Source: an uncultured Clostridia bacterium (GTDB lineage Bacteria > Bacillota > Clostridia > TANB77 > CAG-508). Taken from it: a stretch of 14,958 nucleotides of DNA. Position 1 is the first letter of the stretch. Each line of letters starts with the position of its first letter. Below the pieces are notes generated by a model. It searched no databases. It saw only the letters and a list, made by a program, of their open reading frames with translations, and was not told the DNA's origin. The DNA lies in NCBI GenBank assembly GCA_949935895.1, contig CATLGL010000028.1:1-14958 (forward strand), read 5' to 3'. A program made the position numbers and the translations under genes. Positions 1 through 7,153 of this stretch are shown here, in pieces.

Positions 1-104
1 AAATGGAACATTTTATCAATTTTCTTAAGGACAGCAACGAAGTTGAGAGGAGCAGATTACACATATTAGGTATTTCAAATATAGATACTTCTAAGAGAGT
101 GTGA
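1..104 (+). CDS. Probable 3' end of an unidentified gene
   Basis: The third forward frame is open from the window edge to a TGA at 102-104, while the second closes at once and the first at 67-69. The visible peptide is hydrophilic and ends ...GISNIDTSKRV. An ATG lies at 3-5 but has no visible ribosome binding site, so this is more likely the tail of a longer gene that begins outside the window. I do not recognise the protein. It is followed within 60 bases by promoters for the next gene, which is consistent with a gene end here. Confidence 0.35.
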   Translation, partial: MEHFINFLKDSNEVERSRLHILGISNIDTSKRV

Positions 105-154
105 CATATGTTTGACAAACCTACAATTTTTATATAATATTTTAAAAGAATTTG

Positions 155-183
155 TTTACAAGCAAAAAGGCTTATGATATAAT
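155..183 (+). promoter_or_regulatory. Sigma-A-type promoter for the Ig-like repeat protein
   Basis: TTTACA at 155-160 and TATAAT at 178-183 are separated by 17 bases, with an extended -10 TG at 175-176. A second, less well spaced pair lies just upstream: TTGACA at 112-117 and TATAAT at 133-138, spacer 15. Either could drive the gene that starts at 213. Confidence 0.65.
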
Positions 184-212
184 TTTCGAAGAAAGAAGAG
201 GTGTGATTCCAT

Positions 213-1127
213 ATGAATCAAATATTACAAACAGAAAATAAAAAGAGTGGACCAATTGAGATTAACAAAATTGTTATATTTTTTGCAATTGCCATGATTA
301 TTTTAGGTATTATTTTAATTGGACAAGGTTCATATGCTATGATAATAGGAAAAAATACTGGAGATGAAGAAACCCAAAACAAAGCTCCAGAAGTTAATAT
401 ACAAAGAACAGAAGAAAATATTTTAGTCGCAATTACCCATACAAAAGCAATAAAAAATATAACCTATCACTGGAATGAAGGAGTAGACCAAACAATTCAA
501 ACAAATGACGAATTAACAATATCAGAAGAAATTACATTACCATTTGGAAATAATACACTAACACTAACAGTAAAGGACATAGATGGAAATGAATACACCT
601 ATGTAAAAGAATATGTATTAGATGGAAATGGAAAACCAGTAATTGAACTATTATTAACAAAAGAGAACAAAATACGCATAAAAGTACAAGATGCACAAGG
701 TTTAAAATACATTCGTTATACATGGAATAGTGGAAACTATGCAACAGTAAAAGCAAACGTTGAAAATTTAAAAATAATTGATGAATTAGTAGAAATACCA
801 TTGGGACAAAACACATTAAGAGTAGAAGCAGTTAACACAGAGGATATGATAACAACTAAAGAACTTGAAGTAAAAGGAGTAAGAAGACCAACACTTCGAG
901 TAAGACAACAAGAAAACTATTTAATCATTCATGTAGAAGATGAAGTAGCAATAAAAGTCATAAACTTTACTCTAAATGGTCAAAAATATCAAATCAATGG
1001 GGGAGAAGAAAAAGTAATAGAACATGCACAAGAGTTAAAACAAGGAGAAAACCATGTTGATATAACAGTAGAAAACAAAGAAGGCGGAATAATAGAATTA
1101 AAAAATGGAATCTGTATTGTTGAATAA
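213..1127 (+). CDS. Membrane-anchored protein with three Ig-like repeats
   Basis: This 304-residue protein has a short cytoplasmic N-terminus, one hydrophobic membrane segment at about residues 19-43, and an otherwise hydrophilic, beta-rich exterior part. Three repeats of about 80 residues cover roughly 60-139, 142-222 and 226-304. The first two share the pattern YxWNxG, then a stretch ending LPxG or IPLG followed by NTLxxxV; the third keeps the GENHVDITV equivalent. Such tandem folds are typical of bacterial Ig-like or FN3-like surface domains, but I recognise no named family. There is no LPxTG sorting signal or catalytic motif. The start has a GAGGTG ribosome binding site and lies directly downstream of a good promoter. 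It appears monocistronic, with a hairpin just after its stop. It probably acts outside the membrane in binding or as a structural element; its function is unknown. Confidence 0.75.
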   Translation: MNQILQTENKKSGPIEINKIVIFFAIAMIILGIILIGQGSYAMIIGKNTGDEETQNKAPEVNIQRTEENILVAITHTKAIKNITYHWNEGVDQTIQTNDELTISEEITLPFGNNTLTLTVKDIDGNEYTYVKEYVLDGNGKPVIELLLTKENKIRIKVQDAQGLKYIRYTWNSGNYATVKANVENLKIIDELVEIPLGQNTLRVEAVNTEDMITTKELEVKGVRRPTLRVRQQENYLIIHVEDEVAIKVINFTLNGQKYQINGGEEKVIEHAQELKQGENHVDITVENKEGGIIELKNGICIVE

Positions 1128-1137
1128 AAACCATAAA

Positions 1138-1159
1138 AGAGAAGGCTAACCCCTTCTCT
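1138..1159 (+). terminator. Hairpin after the Ig-like repeat gene
   Basis: AGAGAAGG (1138-1145) pairs perfectly with CCTTCTCT (1152-1159) across a 6-base loop, 10 bases after the preceding stop. It is followed by ATTAT, not a full T-run, so it may be a weak terminator or a partial attenuator before the next gene at 1186. Confidence 0.4.
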
Positions 1160-1185
1160 ATTATGCCTAAAAAGGAATGAAGGAA

Positions 1186-1965
1186 ATGGAAAATTACATA
1201 TACATTATTAAACTAATAGCCTATTTTATGATTTATTCATTTTTTGGATGGGTAATGGAATCAGTATTAAAAACCTATTTACAAAAGAAACCAGTTAATA
1301 GTGGATTTCTATATGGACCGTTTTGTCCAATTTATGGGTTTGGTGCTATGTTCATGTTTTTCTTTTTACAAGGATTTAGAGGAAACATCATAGTATTATT
1401 TATAATTGCATTTTTTAGCCTATCTGTATGGGAATATGCTGTAGGTTGGTTATTAGAAAAAATATTTCACACAAAATACTGGGATTATACACAAAATAAA
1501 TTTAATATTAAAGGACGAGTATGCCTATTAAATTCAATATTCTGGGGCATATTAGGTGTTATCTTTATCAATTTAGTACATCCATTTATTGCACAAAAAA
1601 TTGATTTGATTCCAGCTAATATTCTAACTTTTAATACCATTATGGTAGGAATTGCCATAATAGCAGATACCATTGTTAGTGTAATAAAAGTAAGTAATAT
1701 CAAACCAACACTAGAAAGATTAAAAGAAATTAGCAGTATGATAAAAGAAAAAATAGAAGAATTAGACAAAATGCAAGTAAACAAAGAAAATTTACAAACA
1801 ATCATAGAGGAATTAAAATATAAACAAACCAAACTAAAACGAAGACTAATTCGACAAACAAACCATTTAAAAAAAGCATTTCCAACAATAAAATCTGAAA
1901 CAATAGAAAAAATCAATGAATATTTAAAAGAGAAAAAAGAAAATGCCAGAAAAGGAAAAGATTAA
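1186..1965 (+). CDS. PF06541-type (CmpB-like) multi-pass membrane protein
   Basis: The 259-residue protein has about five membrane segments in residues 6-168, followed by a charged, Lys/Glu-rich coiled-coil tail of about 85 residues. The conserved pattern of the family called putative ABC transporter permease / CmpB (PF06541) is visible: FFGWVMES near residue 19, SGFLYGPFCPIYGFG near 39-53, WEY near 82, then WDYTQNKFNIKGRVCL. Members are widespread in Firmicutes and their biochemical role is not established; the 'ABC permease' name is not supported by any ATPase gene here. I prefer the ATG at 1186 because AAAGGA (1171-1176) sits 9 bases before it; the in-frame ATG at 1177 directly abuts that site. 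The next gene begins 11 bases after the stop with its ribosome binding site immediately after the TAA, indicating co-transcription with the GGDEF gene. Confidence 0.75.
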   Translation: MENYIYIIKLIAYFMIYSFFGWVMESVLKTYLQKKPVNSGFLYGPFCPIYGFGAMFMFFFLQGFRGNIIVLFIIAFFSLSVWEYAVGWLLEKIFHTKYWDYTQNKFNIKGRVCLLNSIFWGILGVIFINLVHPFIAQKIDLIPANILTFNTIMVGIAIIADTIVSVIKVSNIKPTLERLKEISSMIKEKIEELDKMQVNKENLQTIIEELKYKQTKLKRRLIRQTNHLKKAFPTIKSETIEKINEYLKEKKENARKGKD

Positions 1966-1976
1966 AGGAGAAACAT

Positions 1977-2900
1977 ATGGTACAAGAAATTTATATCATT
2001 GATGATGATAATCAACTAATTGAAAACATGAAAAAAATATTTGAACAAGAAAAAGAGTATCAATTTAAAGGAGTAAAAACAAGTGACATTGATATTGCAT
2101 TAAAAAGTATACCAGCACTTATTATGATAAATGAAGATGGAACGAATAAGGATATTTTAGAACTATGCAAACAAATTAGAGAAGATGAAGACAATAGTAT
2201 TACTCCCATTATTGTTCTTAGTAATAATAGTGAAAGAGCACATGGTATTTCCATTATGAAGCGAAGTGTAGAATATTATATTGTAAAGCCATTTGATGAG
2301 GAATATTTATACTATACCATTAAAAATTTAGTAAGACTAATGTATATGAATAGAAGAGTAAGTCCATTAACAGGGCTTCCAGGAAATGTACAAATCCAAA
2401 CCGAAATGAAGAAAAGGTTACTTAAAAAAGAAAAATTTGCTGTATTATATTTAGATTTAGACAACTTTAAAGCCTATAATGATTTATATGGATTTACCAA
2501 AGGAGATGAAATGATAAAATTTACAGCAAGAATCATTTCAAGAAATATTCATAATAGTACATCAGAAAGTAGTTTTATAGGACATATAGGAGGAGACGAT
2601 TTTATTGCTATGGTATCTGATACCAATTATGAACAAATATGTAAAGATATAATACAAGAATTTGATGAAAAAATTATACAATATTTTGCAAAAGAAGATG
2701 CCAAAAAGGGATATCTAGAGGTTGCAAATCGTAGAGGAATTATGGAGCAATTTCCATTAACAGCAATTTCTATTGGAGTAGTAGAGGTAGATGAAACAAG
2801 ATTTAAAAACACTTTAGAAATAGGAGAAATTGGAGCACAGGTAAAGCATATAGCAAAAACGATGATGGGAAGTAGTTATGCTATTAATAGAAGAAATTAA
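1977..2900 (+). CDS. Receiver-GGDEF protein, putative diguanylate cyclase
   Basis: Of 307 residues, about 1-120 form a response-regulator receiver domain and about 128-300 a GGDEF domain. Receiver landmarks are the acidic pair D9-D10, S82 after the fourth strand, and K104 in VKPF. The usual phospho-acceptor aspartate is replaced by Asn52 (in IMIN), so ordinary phosphorylation is doubtful. The GGDEF half has SPLTGLPG (129-136), the metal- and substrate-binding DLDNFKAYND (160-169) and the active-site variant GGDDF (205-209), which fits the functional GG(D/E)(D/E)F consensus. The inhibitory RxxD site expected around 196-199 is absent (SESS). The protein would make cyclic di-GMP in the cytoplasm, perhaps under non-phosphorylation control. 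The start follows AAAGGAG at 1964-1970. No partner histidine kinase is seen nearby. Catalytic activity is inferred from motifs only. Confidence 0.85.
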   Translation: MVQEIYIIDDDNQLIENMKKIFEQEKEYQFKGVKTSDIDIALKSIPALIMINEDGTNKDILELCKQIREDEDNSITPIIVLSNNSERAHGISIMKRSVEYYIVKPFDEEYLYYTIKNLVRLMYMNRRVSPLTGLPGNVQIQTEMKKRLLKKEKFAVLYLDLDNFKAYNDLYGFTKGDEMIKFTARIISRNIHNSTSESSFIGHIGGDDFIAMVSDTNYEQICKDIIQEFDEKIIQYFAKEDAKKGYLEVANRRGIMEQFPLTAISIGVVEVDETRFKNTLEIGEIGAQVKHIAKTMMGSSYAINRRN

Positions 2901-2904
2901 AAAG

Positions 2905-2926
2905 GGAATTACAATATAGTAATTCC
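2905..2926 (+). terminator. Hairpin after the receiver-GGDEF gene
   Basis: GGAATTAC (2905-2912) pairs with GTAATTCC (2919-2926) across 6 bases, directly after the stop. On the plus strand it is followed by TCCC and then A-rich sequence, so it lacks the T-tract of a classic terminator. It may still mark the transcript end. Confidence 0.4.
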
Positions 2927-2941
2927 TCCCAAAAAACATCA

Positions 2942-2971
2942 TTCATAAAAAAATAAATAAAATCATATATA
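2942..2971 (+). promoter_or_regulatory. Possible sporulation (sigma-E-like) promoter for cwlD
   Basis: TTCATA at 2942-2947 and CATATATA at 2964-2971, 16 bases apart, partly match the -35 ATA and -10 CATACAnT of mother-cell sigma-E promoters. cwlD genes are known to be expressed in sporulation. The region is so AT-rich that chance resemblance is a real alternative. Confidence 0.25.
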
Positions 2972-2998
2972 TAGAAAAAAGTAAAATAGGAGATAAAT

Positions 2999-3708
2999 AT
3001 GATTTTATTACAAAGAAAAAGAATGATGATTATTTTAGGGGTTGTTTTTGTTTCAATATTTAGTTATTTGTTAGGCTCAAACCATATGTATGAAACAACA
3101 CAAACAGTAGGACTACCTGTTAGTGGAAAAACAGTAATACTTGATGCAGGACATCGGAGGAGAAGACCAAGGAGCAAGTTCACGGAAATGGGGTAACAGA
3201 AGCAGACACAAATTTAAAAATTACATTAAAAGTACAAACATTATTAGAACAAAGTGGATGTCATGTGATTTTAACACGCTCTGATGAACAAGCAATATAT
3301 GATTTAGATAAACAGACATTAAGACAAAAGAAAGTATCAGATATTAAAAACCGAGTAAAAATTGGAAATAATTCAAGTGCTGACATTTTTGTAAGCATAC
3401 ATCTTAATAAAATTCCACAATCACAATACTATGGTTGGCAAACATTTTTCAAGCAAGGAAATGAACAAAGTAAAAAATTAGCGACATCAATACAAAACAA
3501 TCTAAACCAAGCAATACCAAAACAAAACGATAGAGTACCATTAAAAATAGATAATGTATATATTATGAAAAACATTGAAATACCAACAAGTATAGTAGAA
3601 TGCGGATTTTTATCTAATCCAGAAGAGGAAAAACAACTATTACAAGAAGAATATCAAGATAAATTAGCATGGGGAATTTATACAGGAATTATGGAGTACT
3701 TTTTCTAA
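2999..3708 (+). CDS. cwlD: CwlD-type N-acetylmuramoyl-L-alanine amidase, two CGG-A +1 shifts
   Basis: Read conventionally from 2999 the frame stops at 3194-3196 after 65 residues. If single C bases at 3155 and 3183 are skipped, one continuous 235-residue protein results, close to the 237 residues of Bacillus subtilis CwlD. It has an N-terminal membrane or signal segment (about 9-26) and an Amidase_3 domain: VILDAGHGGEDQGA with zinc ligand His52, Glu67 (zinc), His134 in SIHLNK, and catalytic Glu200 in IVECGFLSNPEE. CwlD removes peptide side chains from muramic acid in making muramic-delta-lactam of spore cortex. Both skipped bases lie between His52 and Glu67, so no active enzyme can be made without both shifts. 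Both sites are CGG-A, with GGA read after the skip. AGGAG at 2988-2992 supports the start. pcrA follows after 37 bases. A double-frameshift pseudogene is the alternative, but the intact downstream frame and identical site in four other genes make this unlikely. Confidence 0.85.
3155..3158 (+). other. +1 frameshift site 1 (cwlD), CGG-A
   Basis: CAT is followed by in-frame CGG and then A. Skipping C3155 gives GGA GGA GAA GAC, restoring the amidase motif AGHGGEDQGA directly after zinc ligand His52. Without the shift the frame stops 13 codons later. Confidence 0.85.
3183..3186 (+). other. +1 frameshift site 2 (cwlD), CGG-A
   Basis: In the frame entered at site 1, TCA is followed by CGG and A. 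Skipping C3183 gives GGA AAT GGG GTA ACA GAA, which reaches zinc ligand Glu67 and the rest of the domain. Only nine codons separate it from site 1. Confidence 0.85.
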
Positions 3709-3745
3709 AAAAAATTGTAGTAAATAAAGTAACAAGGAGAAAAAC

Positions 3746-6052
3746 ATGAAGGAAATATTAGAAGGACTAAATGACAAACAATATGAAGCAGTTATAAACT
3801 ATGAAGGACCAAGCCTTGTAATTGCAGGAGCAGGAAGTGGAAAAACCAAAGTATTAACACATAAAATAGCCTATTTAATACAAGAAATAGGTATAAAACC
3901 ATGGAATATATTAGCAATTACCTTTACCAACAAAGCAGCAAATGAAATGAAGCAAAGAGTAGAAGGCTTAGTAGGGGAAGTAGCAAAAGATATGTGGATT
4001 GGTACATTTCATGCAATATGTGTTCGTATTTTAAGAAGGTACATTGAACGTATTGGCTTTGATTCTTCATTTGTTATTTTTGATACCAGTGATCAAAAAA
4101 ATATGATAAAAAACTGCTTAAAAGATTTAAATATAGATGATAAAATGTTTACAGACCGAATAATACAATCAGAAATAAGTAATGCAAAAAATGAAATGCT
4201 GGAGCCTGAAACGTATGCAGCAAGAGCAAATGGTGACTTTAGAAAAGAAAAAATAGCAAGTGTATATACAATGTACCAAAAAAGATTAAGAGAGAATAAT
4301 GCAATTGACTTTGATGATATCATCAATTTTACCATAAAAATTTTAACAGAAAATCCAGATATATTAGAATACTATTCTGAAAAATTTAAATATGTATTAG
4401 TAGACGAATATCAAGATACGAATAAAGCACAATTTATGTTAGTATCACTATTGGCATCAAGATATGGAAATATTACAGTAGTAGGAGATAATGACCAAGG
4501 AATTTACAGCTTTAGAGGAGCAGACATATCCAATATCTTAAACTTTGAACGTGATTTCCCAGGAACAAAAATCATCAAGCTAGAACAAAACTATCGTTGC
4601 ACCCAAAGCATTTTAAATGTAGCAAATTCTGTTATCAAAAACAATGAAGTAAAATATGATAAAAAATTATGGACCAAAAATGAAGAAGGAAATTTGCCAA
4701 ATGTATATCAAGCAGAAGATGAGTATGATGAAGCACGCTATATTGTAGAACAAATTAACCATTTGAAAACACAAGAATATTATCAATATTCAGATTTTGC
4801 AATCTTATATCGTATGAACACACAATCTCGTGCCATTGAAGAAATCTTAGTAAGAGAAGACATTCCATATAAAATTATTGGAGGATTAAAATTTTACGAA
4901 AGAAAAGAAATAAAAGACATAATTGCATATTTAAGATTAATTCATAATACAAACGACAATTTAAGCTTAGTACGTATTATCAATGAACCAAAACGTGGAA
5001 TTGGAAAAACAAGTCTAGAGCAGGTACAAAAAATAGCAGAGCAAAATGGAATTTCTATGTACGAGGTTATTACAAAATCAGTTGAATATGGCTTAAATCG
5101 TGTTTATGCTAACTCAAGGGAGTTTATCCAAACCATAGAGGAATTAAGACAAGCACAAAACGAACTTTCAATTTCAGACTTAATTAAAGAAACCTTAAAT
5201 AAAACAGGATATACAAAAGCTTTAGAAATAGAAAATACAATAGAAGCAGAAAATAGAATTCAAAACTTAGAAGAATTTCTAACAGTTGCTATTGAATTTG
5301 AAGAGCAAGCAGCAGAAAATACACTTTCCGAGTTTTTAGAAAGCATTACACTATCAAGTGATATAGATAATTTAGAAGAAAATCAAAACAGTGTTACACT
5401 AATGACATTACATAGCGCAAAAGGACTAGAATTTCCAGCAGTATTTTTAGTAGGAATGGAAGAAGGTATTTTTCCTGGCTATAAATCTATTGGAGAACCA
5501 AAAGAATTAGAAGAAGAAAGACGACTTTGTTATGTCGGGATTACAAGAGCAAAAAACAATCTATGTTTTACTTGTGCAAAACATAGAACTATTTTTGGTT
5601 CTACTAGTTATAATGCCATGTCAAGATTCATTGAAGAAATACCATATGAAAATGTAGAAGGCTTAGAACAAATTCAAAATCAAAAAGAAGAAGTAGATTA
5701 TGAAACACCATATTCATGGCAATATGGAAAATCAAATTCAAAAGTAACCTCTTACAAAATGAATCAACAAACAAAAACAGAAATGAACAATACCATTAGT
5801 AAAACTCAAAATAGTAACTATAACTTTAGAACAGCAGAAAGCTTTCTAAATACATTTGCTCATAAGCAAGAAACAACACCGATTGATTTATCAAAATATG
5901 AAGCAGGAAAACGTGTATATCATAAAAAGTTTGGAGAAGGGACAATCAATTATTGTGAACAAGAAGGAGATGACTTAAAAGTAGATATTACATTTGACAA
6001 AGTAGGACATAAACGCTTAATGGCTAAATTTGCAGGATTAGAAATTATATAA
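3746..6052 (+). CDS. pcrA: PcrA/UvrD-family superfamily 1A DNA helicase
   Basis: An intact 768-residue 3'-5' helicase, used in nucleotide excision repair, replication and transcription-coupled repair. Motifs in order: Q motif region LNDKQYEAV (8-16), Walker A AGAGSGKT (27-34), TFHAICVRILRR (87-98), motif II DEYQDTN (220-226), motif III VVGDNDQGIYSFRGAD (245-260), motif IV QNYR (281-284), motif V LMTLHSAKGLEF, and motif VI EERRLCYVGITRAK. After a variable, polar stretch the last 50 residues form the Tudor-like domain (KYEAGKRVYHKKFGEGTI...) through which PcrA binds RNA polymerase. Length and layout are normal for Firmicute PcrA. AAGGAG at 3734-3739 precedes the start; the gap to cwlD is 37 bases with no terminator, so the two may share a transcript. 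There is no in-frame CGG codon; its arginines use AGA, AGG, CGT, CGA and CGC, which is a useful internal control for the frameshift pattern. Confidence 0.96.
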   Translation: MKEILEGLNDKQYEAVINYEGPSLVIAGAGSGKTKVLTHKIAYLIQEIGIKPWNILAITFTNKAANEMKQRVEGLVGEVAKDMWIGTFHAICVRILRRYIERIGFDSSFVIFDTSDQKNMIKNCLKDLNIDDKMFTDRIIQSEISNAKNEMLEPETYAARANGDFRKEKIASVYTMYQKRLRENNAIDFDDIINFTIKILTENPDILEYYSEKFKYVLVDEYQDTNKAQFMLVSLLASRYGNITVVGDNDQGIYSFRGADISNILNFERDFPGTKIIKLEQNYRCTQSILNVANSVIKNNEVKYDKKLWTKNEEGNLPNVYQAEDEYDEARYIVEQINHLKTQEYYQYSDFAILYRMNTQSRAIEEILVREDIPYKIIGGLKFYERKEIKDIIAYLRLIHNTNDNLSLVRIINEPKRGIGKTSLEQVQKIAEQNGISMYEVITKSVEYGLNRVYANSREFIQTIEELRQAQNELSISDLIKETLNKTGYTKALEIENTIEAENRIQNLEEFLTVAIEFEEQAAENTLSEFLESITLSSDIDNLEENQNSVTLMTLHSAKGLEFPAVFLVGMEEGIFPGYKSIGEPKELEEERRLCYVGITRAKNNLCFTCAKHRTIFGSTSYNAMSRFIEEIPYENVEGLEQIQNQKEEVDYETPYSWQYGKSNSKVTSYKMNQQTKTEMNNTISKTQNSNYNFRTAESFLNTFAHKQETTPIDLSKYEAGKRVYHKKFGEGTINYCEQEGDDLKVDITFDKVGHKRLMAKFAGLEII

Positions 6053-6062
6053 ACACAAAAAA

Positions 6063-6096
6063 GCAGATAGATGTTGAAATAAACATCTATTTTTCT
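6063..6096 (+). terminator. Rho-independent terminator after pcrA
   Basis: ATAGATGTT (6067-6075) pairs with AACATCTAT (6082-6090) over a 6-base loop and runs into TTTTCTT. It ends the cwlD-pcrA unit. A second, weaker hairpin (ATCTTA 6121-6126 with TAAGAT 6135-6140, then TTTT) follows. Confidence 0.8.
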
Positions 6097-6250
6097 TATT
6101 GTAAAGGAACAATTAAGTCTATCTTAATAAAACATAAGATTTTTCCATATACAACACTTAATCTCCCAAGCAAAGTAAATGGCAGATATTTTTCAATACT
6201 TCAAAAACCAGTTAAGCAAAATGCCCTTATTTAAGAATAAAATTAAAATT

Positions 6251-6281
6251 TGAATAAAAAAATAGAAACTCGTACAAACTA
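6251..6281 (+). promoter_or_regulatory. Sigma-G-like forespore promoter for the coat-like pair
   Basis: TGAATA at 6251-6256 matches the forespore sigma-G -35 consensus gHATR, and CAAACTA at 6275-6281, 18 bases on, matches the -10 CATWHTA at six of seven positions. The predicted start of transcription is about 26 bases ahead of the first coat-like gene. Spacing and gene content agree, but AT-rich sequence can mimic this. Confidence 0.45.
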
Positions 6282-6313
6282 ATAAAAGATAAAATTAGAA
6301 AGGAAGGATTTTC

Positions 6314-6502
6314 ATGGCAGATTTAAACCAAGTAGAGCTTCAAAACTTAAGACATCTAATTGGAGCACACGAAACAGCTTATCAAAAATTAAACAATTAC
6401 TCATCACAAGCGGTAGACCCACAAATCAAACAAATTTTTACAAAATCAGCACAAGATGCATTAAACACAAAACAAAAACTAATGTCATTTTTAAATAATT
6501 AG
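6314..6502 (+). CDS. Small spore coat-like protein
   Basis: A 62-residue helical protein, MADLNQVELQNLRHLIG..., rich in Gln, Asn and Lys and without cysteine or a membrane segment. It resembles the short Clostridia proteins annotated as spore coat or CotF-related: an ELQNLRHLIGAHE helix, then a second helix DPQIKQIFTKSAQDALNTKQKLM. The GGAAGGA at 6301-6307 supports the start. Its stop overlaps the ribosome binding site of the next gene, a CotF-family protein, so both are translated from one message. A likely role is as a structural spore-layer component made late in sporulation. Family assignment is by resemblance and context, not by a catalytic motif. Confidence 0.65.
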   Translation: MADLNQVELQNLRHLIGAHETAYQKLNNYSSQAVDPQIKQIFTKSAQDALNTKQKLMSFLNN

Positions 6503-6511
6503 GAGGTTATT

Positions 6512-6757
6512 ATGGACGAAAAAACAATGGTAAATGATATGTTAGATAATGTTAAATCAGACTTAACAACCTATCAAAACGCAATTTCAGAATGTGAAAA
6601 CATGGGGTTAAGACAAACATTACAACAAATTAGAAATAATGATGAAAGCTTTCAATATGAGCTTTTCAAAATTGCGCAAACAAAAGGATACTACAAACCA
6701 GCGCAAAAAGCAACAGTAACAGAAATCGATACGGTTAAAAATGAACTACAAGCATAA
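6512..6757 (+). CDS. CotF-family spore coat protein
   Basis: This 81-residue protein matches the Coat_F pattern (PF07875): an N-terminal MVNDMLDNVKSDLTTYQNAI helix like 'LND.L...K.....Y..A..E', then LRQTLQQIRNNDESFQYELFKIAQTKGYY, where the family has 'L...L......EE..Q..LF..M..KGWY'. CotF-type proteins are small helical, ferritin-like-fold spore coat proteins; Bacillus CotF itself is longer and processed, while Clostridia carry short forms like this one. The start follows AGGAGGT at 6501-6507. It sits 9 bases after the first coat-like gene and ends in a strong terminator, giving a compact two-gene sporulation operon. Confidence 0.8.
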   Translation: MDEKTMVNDMLDNVKSDLTTYQNAISECENMGLRQTLQQIRNNDESFQYELFKIAQTKGYYKPAQKATVTEIDTVKNELQA

Positions 6758-6767
6758 AAAAAATTAG

Positions 6768-6800
6768 AAAGAGGGTTCCTATTTTAGGACACCCTCTTTT
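6768..6800 (+). terminator. Strong terminator after the CotF-like gene
   Basis: AAAGAGGGT (6768-6776) pairs with ACCCTCTTT (6791-6799); inside, TCCT (6777-6780) pairs with AGGA (6786-6789), leaving a bulged C at 6790 and a 5-base loop. A short T-run ends it. Confidence 0.85.
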
Positions 6801-7017
6801 AGCAACATACAGATTTTTATTAAATGATAAGAAGAATTCATAAACAATTGAAGACAGAAATAAAAAAATTAAAAAACTTGAAACGCTAAAAAGCCGTAGA
6901 TTTCGACGAAATATTACAATTTGATTACAAATATAAGATATAGGGAGAATAACAAAGAAAAGTAAAGAAAAATAAATATAAACAAAAATAATCAAAACAC
7001 ACAAACATATAGTGCAA

Positions 7018-7046
7018 TTGTGAAAAAAAAATACTTACGATAGAAT
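7018..7046 (+). promoter_or_regulatory. Candidate sigma-A promoter for the M23 peptidase gene
   Basis: TTGTGA (7018-7023) and TAGAAT (7041-7046) are 17 bases apart, with an A-tract in the spacer. It would give a leader of roughly 100 bases before the start at 7154. Confidence 0.45.
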
Positions 7047-7070
7047 AACACTAACAAATTGAAAAAAGGA

Positions 7071-7125
7071 AAGTTACAAAAAGAAAAAATACGGAAACCA
7101 AATACCCTTTTAAGGAATGTAACTT
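7071..7125 (+). promoter_or_regulatory. Inverted repeat in the M23 gene leader
   Basis: AAGTTACA (7071-7078) and TGTAACTT (7118-7125) are perfect 8-base complements. Inside lies the palindrome CCTTTTAAGG (7106-7115). The outer stem ends 5 bases before the AAAGGAG ribosome binding site, so folding could affect translation. No known riboswitch motif is seen. Confidence 0.35.
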
Positions 7126-7153
7126 AAGAAAAAGGAGTTGTATATAAAAACAT

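Larger units (their letters stand above)
6801..7153 (+). other. Gene-free stretch upstream of the M23 peptidase gene
   Basis: About 350 very A-rich bases with no convincing gene: open frames here lack ribosome binding sites. It holds a candidate promoter (7018-7046) and an inverted repeat in the presumed leader (7071-7125). It also contains an out-of-gene CGGA at 7092-7095. I see no recognisable riboswitch or RNA gene. Confidence 0.5.

Noticed and set aside
3155..3157. CGG simply reassigned to another amino acid
   Set aside because: Reassignment as a triplet would not restore the frame; in cwlD, mreB and PBP2 a one-base advance is needed to reach the conserved downstream sequence.
6823..6888. 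21-codon basic open frame after the CotF-like operon
   Set aside because: No ribosome binding site, strongly biased A-rich composition, and located just after a terminator.
6735..7004. Minus-strand open frame over the CotF-like terminator
   Set aside because: It overlaps a terminator and A-rich sequence, which read in reverse gives Phe/Leu/Ile-rich peptides; no start signals.
6801..7153. Riboswitch ahead of the M23 peptidase gene
   Set aside because: Wall hydrolase genes are often under cyclic di-AMP riboswitches, but the region is too A-rich and lacks the conserved GC-rich helices; only a simple inverted repeat is visible.
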